This document shows positions 23,401 to 36,400 of a stretch of 64,000 bases of DNA, piece by piece. The notes below the pieces were generated by a model. That model did not search any database, was not told where the DNA came from, and saw only the letters and a list, made by a program, of their open reading frames with translations. The stretch spans positions 992,001-1,056,000 of the forward strand of contig NC_051108.1 of assembly GCF_901709675.1 (NCBI RefSeq), written 5' to 3'. The stretch's first letter is position 1. Every line of letters starts with the position of its first letter. The DNA comes from Syngnathus acus. Taxonomy: Eukaryota > Chordata > Actinopteri > Syngnathiformes > Syngnathidae. Made by a program: the position numbers and the translations under genes.

Positions 23401-24817
23401 GCTTTGTGGTCCGGATCCAAAAGTCGTTTGGATTCTGGGCGAACTCCAGGAAGGCCTCGAACACCGATCGCTCCTGTAGCTCCTCCCTTTTCAGAGTCTT
23501 AGCCAGCTCTCGGCCAACGATGCTCTCGTAGGACAGGTTTGCGTCCTGGGGGGACGGGCGAGGCTCCTCTTTTTTTGGATGAGGTCTGGTAACATCTTCT
23601 GCTGTGTGATTCTCCAGAGCATCAAGGAGCGTGATGGAGTAGAGGCGCCGCTCCTCGTCGAAAGTATCCACGAGCACATCCAAGACGGCCCCGAGCAAGC
23701 CGGCCTTGAGGAAACTCAACTGGCGACTGGCGAGCTCCTCGTCCTCAACCTTCAGAGAAGCCAGCGAGCACGGGAACGCCATGATGGCCGTCGAGTACAA
23801 ATCGGGCGGCAAGCTGCGGACGTCCTCCACTTTGACCAACTCGGCGAATCCGAAATCCACAAACAGGACTTGCGCCTGCGAGTTCATGGGGAGGAACTGA
23901 ACCGAGCCTCGGTACCATTTCCCGTTTTTGCTTTTGGCCGAGCAGAGGAGACCGACGTTGGCTTGAGTCTTCTGCTGCTGGCTTTGGCCGTCATTGACTG
24001 CGGCCAGCTTCTTGGACATGAGCCAAAGATCGGACTCCTTACTCACCATCTGACAATAAAAGAGACCCGGGTTGACAGCGGCCGTCAGTCGGACTCGAGC
24101 ACGGGTGCCGGAGCTCATCCTGGGCCCGCAAGAAGGCAGGATCTGCTCGTAGACCTTCAACGCGCACGACTCGTAGCCAAAGACGCGGTCGCTCCGCCCG
24201 CTGAGCAGCAGGTCCGGAATCGGATTGATGTTTTGCTTGAGCGGCACCTCGGTGAGCAACTCCACCAAGAGAAGAAAGGTGTCCTTGTCAACGTGCTTGC
24301 CGAAGCCTTGCCTGACCAGCTCGTCGTTGATGTCGGGAACGTCCAGCAGGAGAACTCGATGAGGCAAGACGGCTTGGATGTAGCCCGTGACGTTCTTCCC
24401 GATCAGGCTGGAGAGGAAGTCCACCACGCCGGACGAATGGCACGACCCGCCATGTAGCAGCACGTTAGCGAGGAAGCCACAGACAATTTTTGCACGTCGG
24501 TTGAACAAATCCTTGGAGCACGAAGATATGTGGGCCGCGTCCACACTCAAGACGTTGCCGTGGTCAATGAGGAAGATGTCCGACACGCCGCCTTTGCGCC
24601 CCTGAAACCTTCCTCTGTACCACTGGGCCGTCCTGGCGTCTTCCACCAGGCAAAACTCACCGATGTCCACGTTAGCTTTGGTCTTGGGCGTGTTTTGGAT
24701 TTCCCGCTGAAGGGTTTTGTAGTCCAACTCGTCTAGGGTCCGGTACTGGCCCTGGAAGTGGATTAGGGTCGCTTCGGGGTTCCAATCCAAATGGGATAAT
24801 TTAAGGTCTACTGTCAT
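20471..24817 (-). CDS. tdrd15: Multi-tudor-domain germline protein (TDRD15-like)
   Basis: A single uninterrupted coding exon of 1448 codons. Tudor-repeat proteins of this type bind dimethyl-arginine on PIWI proteins in germ granules and serve piRNA-based transposon silencing. Six tudor cores are visible at about residues 52-95 (GEFCLVED, WYRGRF, FLIDHGN), 289-325 (GKWYRG, FVDFGF), 503-540 (FYRAVV, FIDFGN), 730-765 (NWYRAL, FVDYGN), 962-1000 (LYRAVV, FLDYGN) and 1241-1280 (KWCRAE, LVDRGL). The start is the ATG at 24817 (MTVDLKL); the open frame runs 22 codons further up to an acceptor at 24884 but has no other ATG. The one-big-exon structure and the N-terminal HFQGQYRTLDELDY stretch suit TDRD15; TDRD6 is the main alternative. 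It is shorter than the human protein (about 1.9 kb residues as I recall). A GT-AG pair at 20724 and 20657 could remove 68 nt and give a different C-terminus. It is convergent with afdn and divergent from rfx6. Confidence 0.85.
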   Translation of the reverse strand: MTVDLKLSHLDWNPEATLIHFQGQYRTLDELDYKTLQREIQNTPKTKANVDIGEFCLVEDARTAQWYRGRFQGRKGGVSDIFLIDHGNVLSVDAAHISSCSKDLFNRRAKIVCGFLANVLLHGGSCHSSGVVDFLSSLIGKNVTGYIQAVLPHRVLLLDVPDINDELVRQGFGKHVDKDTFLLLVELLTEVPLKQNINPIPDLLLSGRSDRVFGYESCALKVYEQILPSCGPRMSSGTRARVRLTAAVNPGLFYCQMVSKESDLWLMSKKLAAVNDGQSQQQKTQANVGLLCSAKSKNGKWYRGSVQFLPMNSQAQVLFVDFGFAELVKVEDVRSLPPDLYSTAIMAFPCSLASLKVEDEELASRQLSFLKAGLLGAVLDVLVDTFDEERRLYSITLLDALENHTAEDVTRPHPKKEEPRPSPQDANLSYESIVGRELAKTLKREELQERSVFEAFLEFAQNPNDFWIRTTKRDGEFQEMMSKIAHHFAGMKLEDDVLLNPELGALCCALYEADMQFYRAVVTGKLQHGAEVLFIDFGNVEKVPGTVIKKIPEALASIPAFALCCTLVNVMPVDDVWTRFNLDFFRATLSGKPLLVHVVQITPCKCVVDLHEAEGDGGRSVGELMVASEQADYWKIIPEKHQKDETTKKAIQESLEKRDPPEEEEEEFIYSHFDLMPEHQEDVYVTHISDECDIYCQLHRNTQAIQELEENISAQIQKTKAASAQDAPTKRCLAKYLDGNWYRALVLSSPSPRHLNVFFVDYGNCGISEKANVVSLPRDCRCLLSTPIQALKFNLACVSRKEVNTEVKEWLEEALLDKRLRAFILAKCLDSSFDVRLLDGDLDINQKVGELVSTVSLKQTTDKQPVLDISVEKNHQNTRESKSQTLKPQAQHLVKVQNPQVGHLPDRKEKEGSRSLCYVSHVDSLRHFFLQLSQDEAAILKMVEDINTMSESSLKAAVLLRRGDLVLARYHEDGALYRAVVGAHNDRSGSKVDFLDYGNSAVVEEKKIYALPGKFLLPPPFAIPCCLADSGLYDDDVFTDAVVGKPLMVHFVRKRGTCWQVEMDILKEEETSKVPEPPAMEEKAKLRDQAVLKVTKNQQGTFETCVKDTNLSSSESFKTKNGKRPVITRLKQKRTSGAKIKVDLLFLARLLRKNQKRFLPPPPPESHNQELLPESSLHHKLVFAPVSLNKEYSGFIGSATTPSEFYVVLKDSMAVVNKVTILSERLSGSDLALLPKCSLTPGAGCLFRSDLDKWCRAEVVRADGPSGGVVNLVDRGLSNRFAGQDLRIIPEDLLKLPKVVYPCVLRGARPGGEDGHWSEQANIYLQKIANRNLKVLFRELLSDTRWAVDIVVDGVDLAQTLVAEGKPPSLVPPKNKKVSLSFLGRVQVSVAESTATTEIQHLQESEAANQDPAEGCGEAAKQEMRQCKKRIQNVLFGDLVSSGSGFLQ

Positions 24818-25034
24818 AAGGGCACACGGTCCAGATGGACTGGAATCCTGGGACCTGGACACAAACAATTCGATTTTGTACACCTATAATCTCAAGACAA
24901 GAACGAATTAACTGCATTGTGAGTGTGATCCAGGAAGACGTTTGGCGGAATATGTAGCGGCCCAAATTGATTGATTATTTATATACAATTTCTTTTCTTA
25001 ACCTGGGATGTTGCGCGTTCAACAACGAGTGCAT
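24814..25034 (-). CDS. 33-codon upstream ORF in the tdrd15 leader (spliced)
   Basis: The leader exon 25072-25003 (acceptor CCTAACAG, donor GTTAAG) contains an ATG at 25034-25032. After splicing to the acceptor before 24883, this frame runs 33 codons and ends at TGA 24816-24814. That stop overlaps the tdrd15 start (ATGA, sharing TG). The overlap is typical of termination-reinitiation control. The exons used are inferred from splice consensus only, and no homologue is recognised for the peptide. Confidence 0.5.
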
Positions 25035-25072
25035 GGCTGCTGATTCGGGGATGCTCGTCTCCCAAAGACAAC
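25003..25072 (-). other. tdrd15: Non-coding 5' leader exon of tdrd15
   Basis: A 70-nt segment bounded on the minus strand by TTTTCCTAACAG before and GTTAAG after. It would be joined upstream to a donor such as GTAACA at 25640 and downstream to the main exon at 24883. Support is splice-site consensus only. Confidence 0.5.
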
Positions 25073-25619
25073 CTGTTAGGAAAAGAAAGAAAGAATCATT
25101 CAGTTGCAAAAATCTGAGCTTCAAAGCAAGATGAATTGATGAGCATGCCACTGAGCAAAGAGCAGACCTTTGCCAAGGCCAAACAATCAACACTTCATTG
25201 TACACATTTATTGACTTCAATCTCCTCGGAACGTCATTCAAACACTATCTTTGTGAAGAAAACGAAATGTTTACCAAGAGTGAAATTAAAAATTCCTAAC
25301 ATTTCAACAAAATAACCCTAGAGGCTATTAATTAAGGTGGACCTTTCTCAACGGTTGAAAAGTAGCCACCTTATTCTTACGCTATTTGAGCCTTTCCATG
25401 AAATAGTCGTGTGACCTCTGGTAAAGCAAAACCAGCTTTTTGTTTACATGGAATCTGTGCAAGTCACTCCTACTACCAACAGTGTAATAAGTTCTCAAGC
25501 CATGCAAAATAGTTTTCAATGCAAAGTGAGCTTAAAGTTGCGTAGAAAAGGGTGTGGATTTATTTTTTCGTCAAATAAACCACTTTGTTCAATTAAATCC
25601 ACGTAACAAAAAGCAAAAC
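25073..25619. other. tdrd15 leader intron, AT-rich
   Basis: About 550 bp with no coding sequence. One nested inverted repeat is visible (AAGGTGG at 25334-25340 with CCACCTT at 25366-25372). Otherwise nothing is recognised. Confidence 0.5.
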
Positions 25620-25970
25620 TCTAAACGGAAGTCTGTTACCGGAAGTCACGCGCATTCTCAAGCATAACGTGGGTAGCAGCAAACCTAGTTAGCCACAATG
25701 CTAATTTGACGTTAAGATGAAGTTGCATGACCCGGTGCCTTTTGGCATGAAATTCCCTTCGACCGTTTAATGCGTACAACTTAATCATTTCGTCGTGGTT
25801 TGTGTCAGTATTCTTACTCTTTAAGAGGCCATCATGGGCAAAATTGACAGTTGTAAACTCGCTAAAGCGTAACAGACAACGAGCGGATCGCGACCAAGCG
25901 CCGCAAGCGAAACCCGCCACCCGATTGGCCGACTAATAATATTTGGGTTATTACGTTGAACCAATCAGAT
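25620..25970 (-). promoter_or_regulatory. tdrd15: Probable tdrd15 promoter region
   Basis: The block holds a canonical ETS/GABP site ACCGGAAGT (25638-25646), a second CGGAAG at 25625, a CCAAT box on the minus strand (ATTGG near 25924) and CCAAT near 25961. It lies upstream of the leader exons. The exact start site is not visible, and a bidirectional role towards rfx6 cannot be excluded. Confidence 0.4.
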
Positions 25971-26304
25971 GTCAGTTTGATGATTCATTACCGGGTTAGG
26001 CCCTTCAACAAGCTGACCTCCATTTACAAGCACAATCAGGTAATTTGATCCCTCTTCGGATGTTTGTTTTCACGGTTTTTTATCTAAATAGTTTTTGTTA
26101 ATAATCTGCTCTTTTACACATTGCTATTTATTATGTGTCAAGAATTACGTAGTTCCTTTCTATGACCTTTCAGGTCAATTCTTTTTCTATTTTTCCATTT
26201 GAGTGTAGACGAAATACATGCACTTCATTTATTTGTGGTAATTAAACATATCTCTAACAAAGTGTATCTGATGTTAAGCATTACATTTTATGATTGCAGT
26301 CTAA

Positions 26305-26415
26305 TCCGGGTCATACCAAAGACGATAAAAATGGGGATGGGTTCAATGCAGAGGACAAATTTCACCACACCCAGATGTGTGTGTGACGATCATTGGGACT
26401 TTAACTTTAATATTC
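26305..26415 (+). mobile_element. SINE-like fragment (teleost type)
   Basis: The segment contains GGTCATACCAAAGAC, ATAAAAATGGGGATGGG, TTCAATGCAGAGGACAAATT, CACCACACC and a TGTGTGTGACGATCATTGGGACTTTAACTTTAA tail split over 26380-26412. I recognise this order from a dispersed fish SINE family with an internal deletion. The family name was not confirmed. Confidence 0.45.
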
Positions 26416-26520
26416 TCATCAAGATGTCACGCATTCACCTACAAGTTCTGGTAAATGTTTCTCTCAGGACTTTGGCCTGGCGAGGCCGCTTAGAGGACCT
26501 TATTGTCACGGTGTGGAAGA

Positions 26521-26840
26521 TATAAATACAAAAATATAAGAGTGTGGACGCAGCTGATTGGAGGTTGTGTGGGGGTGCTGATGGTGCTGGATGGACAGAT
26601 GGATGAGTCCCCTGCCCCCCTTCCTGTTAATGATTAAGAAGTTCTTCTGTAAATATGATGTGCGCATGTACTGGGCCTGCTTGCTCACCTTCTCACACCA
26701 CAGCACGACGCCTCCTCGGCCTTCCTCTTCCTCCTGACAAAAGATGCACCGGCTGCTTCTACTCCGCTTCAGCCCTTCTTAGGAACCAAATGAGCAGTAG
26801 CTTCTTCTACTTATTGTTTTTGTTTTAAACAAAAATCCAA
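26521..26840 (+). promoter_or_regulatory. rfx6: Candidate rfx6 TATA box and 5' UTR
   Basis: TATAAATA at 26521-26528 lies about 320 bp before the rfx6 ATG and just after the SINE-like piece. An in-frame TAA at 26826-26828 closes the reading frame above the start, so translation must begin in this exon. The TSS is inferred. Confidence 0.35.
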
Positions 26841-31693
<4,853 letters not shown>

Positions 31694-32104
31694 CACTGAG
31701 CTCGCCCACCATTCGGCAGTTAGTAAAAGAGATCTGATGACACTGCAAAAACTCCATTTGACTGCAATTGAATCTAGTCATATCAATAATTAATATACCT
31801 GATGTAAAATAAGCCTCAAATGAAAAATCAGGGAACCCAAATGACGCTCTTGATAAAAGACGTGGCGAGGCCGCCGCCGCCGCCGCCTCCTTATCTGCCG
31901 CCTCGGTGGCAGATGGCGACGCGTGTGCGTGCTACAGCGTGTTACACTGTCAAGTACTTTTAATTACACGGTCAATAATGGTGGCCCACAATTGGCCCGC
32001 TGCTCGTGTGAAAACAACAGAAGGCCCAAGGCAAACTTTGGGACAATGTTTAACCGCAAGCACCCCCCAGATGACCATGGCGTCATTTAGTACAAAAATG
32101 ACTT
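31694..32104. other. rfx6 3' flank
   Basis: Probable rfx6 3' UTR followed by unassigned sequence. A GCCGCC-rich patch occurs at 31866-31890. No canonical AATAAA was found between the stop and the LINE fragment, so the transcript end is unresolved. Confidence 0.4.
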
Positions 32105-32655
32105 GTGGGTTCAAAAAAATAGCAATGGAAAGAAGGCCCAGCAGAGGTTGTACTTTCTGAGACAGCTCAGGAAGTTCAACCTGTCACACGAGCTGCTGAA
32201 GACCTTCTACACTGCCATCATCCAATCTATCCTTTGCACATTCATCACTGTCTGGTTTGGATCGGCCACCAAACAAGACAAGCACAGACTGCAATGGACA
32301 ATCAGGACTGCGGGAAAGATCATCGGGACCATCTATCCAAGATTTGTACCTGTCTAGGACCAGGAAACGTGCAAGTAACATCTCTACAGACTCTTCTCAC
32401 CCAGGTCACAGTCTGTTTGAACTACTGCCCTCCAGATGGCGATACAGAGCGCTGTACGCCAAAACCAGCAGACACCGACCCAGCTTCTTCTCCCAGGATG
32501 TCGCTCTGATGAACTCACACCACTCATAGTCTCAGAGACATCACATCCTGCTCTTGCCACTTAAATGTTGTCAGTCACTTAAATGTTGTACAGAGGCTGA
32601 GATCAAGCGGAGTCAAATTCCTTGTTTGGCATGCACAAACTTGGCCAATAAAAGC
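32105..32655 (+). mobile_element. 5'-truncated L2-like LINE tail
   Basis: The translation shows the C-terminal end of a non-LTR retrotransposon polymerase ORF: KKAQQRLYFLRQLRKFN, FYTAIIQSILCTFITVWFG and then, in another frame, HPGHSLFELLPSRWRYRALY. The frame changes near 32335-32345, so the copy is broken. It ends with AATAAAAGC and a TGAT repeat, as L2/Maui-type elements in fish do. The 5' bulk of the element is missing. Clade assignment is from memory of fish L2 proteins. Confidence 0.8.

Positions 32656-32718
<63 letters not shown>
32656..32718 (+). repeat. (TGAT)n tail of the LINE
   Basis: About 16 perfect TGAT units directly after the LINE 3' end, matching the tandem 3' terminus of L2-like elements. 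Confidence 0.95.
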
Positions 32719-32719
<1 letters not shown>

Positions 32720-32854
32720 AACTTACTGAACACAAAAGCGCGTCTTTGACATCTTGCAGAAAGGACACGGCCACATCATGCATCCAACACTAGTTCTGAT
32801 AATGAAGTAAAAACGCATAAAAGACAAATAAATGTCGCTCAAACTGTTGCTGCA

Positions 32855-33393
32855 ACCAATCAGATTTTGAGTTGGCGACACCAACGCCCTCTAGAGGGCG
32901 TACGGAATCGTCAGCGTATTCACACGCTTGATTGGCTAGTCAGAGAGCTAGCGTACTAGCCAGCGCTAGCTAGCAAAGTGCATCTGTAGCGAGCTGCACA
33001 AGCAAACATATTGTTGTGTTGATTTAAGAGCTCTTTTTTCAACCCACAATGGTTGAACGAGGAGAAGAAATGGATTTGCTTGTATTAGCAAGGATGGAAC
33101 TGAAACGCACGGATAATCTGCACAACAGGAAAGAAAGGAGGATGGATTTTGTGTACAAATAATCTGGATTTTTGGTGAGTAAAATGTTGCTATATTCCTA
33201 AATAATATTGCAATTTTATCAGGTTATTTTTTATGCTTTTTTTTCATGTGTGTCGCAGCTGTACCTGCAGTAGAAATTTTATAGCCATAAAATAGTTATT
33301 GAGGGTTGGATTGATTCAGACGGAGCACTACTGAAGGCCTAGGTGTGAAATGCACGGCCCGCCACTGGTTGTTTTGTTATTCGGGCCAATAAA
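32855..33393 (+). other. Candidate short spliced transcription unit
   Basis: The segment has gene-like parts in order. There are CCAAT at about 32856 and ATTGG at about 32929; a 37-codon ORF at 33049-33162 (starts MVERGEEMDLL, ends RRMDFVYK, very charged); a perfect GTGAGT donor at 33175; a pyrimidine tract plus GTCGCAG acceptor at 33258 (84-nt intron); and AATAAA at 33388-33393. The satellite begins about 40 bp later. No family was recognised. It could be a lineage-specific non-coding RNA or micropeptide gene, or the remnant of a mobile element. Confidence 0.35.
32884..32901. promoter_or_regulatory. 18-bp perfect palindrome resembling a CTCF core
   Basis: ACGCCCTCTAGAGGGCGT is its own reverse complement. 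Read from 32889 it gives CCTCTAGAGGGC, matching 11 of 12 positions of the CTCF core consensus (CCASYAGRKGGC), and the same holds on the other strand. Binding is not shown. Confidence 0.4.
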
Positions 33394-33429
33394 TGCAATT
33401 GCTACACAGACACCATGTCATTTGTGTCA

Positions 33430-36400
33430 ACTACTTTTAGGGTTTCTAAGAATAGGGTTTCTAACTAGGGTTAGGGTTTCCGACCAGGGTTTCCAAGGAG
33501 TTTTGCCATTGCTAATTAGGGTTTCAAACTAGGGTTAGGGTTTCCGACTAGGGTTTTAAACCAAGCTTAGGGTTACAAACTAGGTTTTAAAGCTAGGTTT
33601 AAGGTTTCCAACGAGGCTTTCAAACTACTTTTAGGGTTTCTAAGATTAGGGTTTCTAACTAGGGTTTCAAACTAGGGTTAGGGTTTTCGACTAGGGTTTC
33701 CAAAGTTAGGGTTAGGGTTAGAATTAGGGTTGGGGTTAGTGTTTCTAACTAGGTTTTCAAAACTAGGGTTAGGGTTAGGGTTAGGGTTAGAGTTAGAGTT
33801 AGAGTTAGAGTTAGAGTTAGGGTTAGGGTTAGTTAGAGTTAGGGTTAGGGTTACGAACTAGGCTTTCAAAACTAGAGTTAGGGTTAGGGTTAGGGTTTTT
33901 AACTAGGCTTTCAAAACTAGGGTTAGGGTTTCCGACCAGGGTTTCCAAGGAGTTTTGCCATTGCTAATTAGGGTTTCAAACTAGGGTTAGGGTTTCCGAC
34001 TAGGGTTTTAAACCAAGGTTAGGGTTACAAACTAGGTTTTAAAGCTAGGTTTAAGGTTTCCAACGAGGCTTTCAAACTACTTTTAGGGTTTCTAAGATTA
34101 GGGTTTCTAACTAGGCTTTCAAAACTAGGGTTAGGGTTTTCGACTAGGGTTTCCAAAGTTAGGGTTAGGGTTAGAATTAGGGTTGGGGTTAGTGTTTCTA
34201 ACTAGGTTTTCAAAACTAGGGTTAGGGTTAGGGTTAGAGTTAGAGTTAGGGTTAGGGTTAGGGTTAGGGTTAGGGTTAGTTAGAGTTAGGGTTAGGGTTA
34301 CGAACTAGGCTTTCAAAACTAGAGTTAGGGTTAGGGTTAGGGTTTTTAACTAGGCTTTCAAAACTAGGGTTAGGGTTTCCGACCAGGGTTTCCAAGGAGT
34401 TTTGCCATTGCTAATTAGGGTTTCAAACTAGGGTTAGGGTTTCCGACTAGGGTTTTAAACCAAGCTTAGGGTTACAAACTAGGTTTAAAGCTAGGTTTAA
34501 GGTTTCCAACGAGGCTTTCAAACTACTTTTAGGGTTTCTAAGATTAGGGTTTCTAACTAGGCTTTCAAAACTAGGGTTAGGGTTTTCGACTAGGGTTTCC
34601 AAAGTTAGGGTTAGGGTTAGAATTAGGGTTGGGGTTAGTGTTTCTAACTAGGTTTTCAAAACTAGGGTTAGGGTTAGAGTTAGAGTTAGAGTTAGAGTTA
34701 GGGTTAGGGTTAGGGTTAGGGTTAGTTAGAGTTAGGGTTAGGGTTAGGGTTACGAACTAGGCTTTCAAAACTAGAGTTAGGGTTAGGGTTAGGGTTTTTA
34801 ACTAGGCTTTCAAAACTAGGGTTAGGGTTTCCGACCAGGGTTTCCAAGGAGTTTTGCCATTGCTAATTAGGGTTTCAAACTAGGGTTAGGGTTTCCGACT
34901 AGGGTTTTAAACCAAGCTTAGGGTTACAAACTAGGTTTTAAAGCTAGGTTTAAGGTTTCCAACGAGGCTTTCAAACTACTTTTAGGGTTTCTAAGATTAG
35001 GGTTTCTAACTAGGCTTTCAAAACTAGGGTTAGGGTTTTCGACTAGGGTTTCCAAAGTTAGGGTTAGGGTTAGAATTAGGGTTGGGGTTAGTGTTTCTAA
35101 CTAGGTTTTCAAAACTAGGGTTAGGGTTAGAGTTAGAGTTAGAGTTAGGGTTAGGGTTAGTTAGAGTTAGGGTTAGGGTTAGGGTTACGAACTAGGCTTT
35201 CAAAACTAGAGTTAGGGTTAGGGTTAGGGTTTTTAACTAGGCTTTCAAAACTAGGGTTAGGGTTTCCGACCAGGGTTTCCAAGGAGTTTTGCCATTGCTA
35301 ATTAGGTTTCAAACTAGGGTTAGGGTTTCCGACTAGGGTTTTTAAACCAAGCTTAGGGTTACAAACTAGGTTTTAAAGCTAGGTTTAAGGTTTCCAACGA
35401 GGCTTTCAAACTACTTTTAGGTTTCTAAGATTAGGGTTTCTAACTAGGCTTTCAAAACTAGGGTTAGGGTTTTCGACTAGGGTTTCCAAAGTTAGGGTTA
35501 GGGTTAGAATTATGGTTGGGGTTAGTGTTTCTAACTAGGTTTTCAAAACTAGGGTTAGGGTTAGGGTTAGAGTTAGAGTTAGAGTTAGGGTTAGGGTTAG
35601 GGTTAGGGTTAGGGTTAGGGTTAGTTAGAGTTAGGGTTAGGGTTACGAACTAGGCTTTCAAAACTAGAGTTAGGGTTAGGGTTAGGGTTTTTAACTAGGC
35701 TTTCAAAACTAGGGTTAGGGTTTCCGACCAGGGTTTCCAAGGAGTTTTGCCATTGCTAATTAGGGTTTCAAACTAGGGTTAGGGTTTCCGACTAGGGTTT
35801 TAAACCAAGCTTAGGGTTACAAACTAGGTTTTAAAGCTAGGTTTAAGGTTTCCAACGAGGCTTTCAAACTACTTTTAGGGTTTCTAAGATTAGGGTTTCT
35901 AACTAGGCTTTCAAAACTAGGGTTAGGGTTTTCGACTAGGGTTTCCAAAGTTAGGGTTAGGGTTAGAATTAGGGTTGGGGTTAGTGTTTCTAACTAGGTT
36001 TTCAAAACTAGGGTTAGGGTTAGGGTTAGAGTTAGAGTTAGGGTTAGGGTTAGTTAGGGTTAGGGTTAGGGTTACGAACTAGGCTTTCAAAACTAAAGTT
36101 AGGGTTAGGGTTAGGGTTTTTAACTAGGCTTTCAAAACTAGGGTTAGGGTTTCCGACTAGGGTTTCCAAGGAGTTTTGCCATCGCTAATTAGGGTTTCAA
36201 ACTAGGCTCAGGGTTTCCGACTAGGGTTTAAACCAAGGTTAGGGTTTCAAACTAGGTTTTAAAGCTAGGGTTAGGGTTTCCAACGAGGGTTTAAAACTAC
36301 TTTTAGGGTTTCTAAGATTGGGGTTTCTAACTAGGCTTTCAAAACTAGGGTTAGGGTTTTCGACTAGGGTTTCCAAATTAGGGTTAGGGTTAGGATTAGG

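Noticed and set aside
21311-24457. Long plus-strand open frames of 276 and 292 codons opposite tdrd15
   Set aside because: They mirror codon bias of the 1448-codon minus-strand exon; no domain is recognisable.
24817-24883. GTG at 24883 as the tdrd15 start
   Set aside because: It directly follows a splice acceptor (TTATAG) and is not an ATG; the first ATG is 24817.
25334-25372. Inverted repeat AAGGTGG/CCACCTT as a possible small RNA hairpin
   Set aside because: The stem is only 7 bp with a 25-nt loop, too weak for a microRNA precursor.
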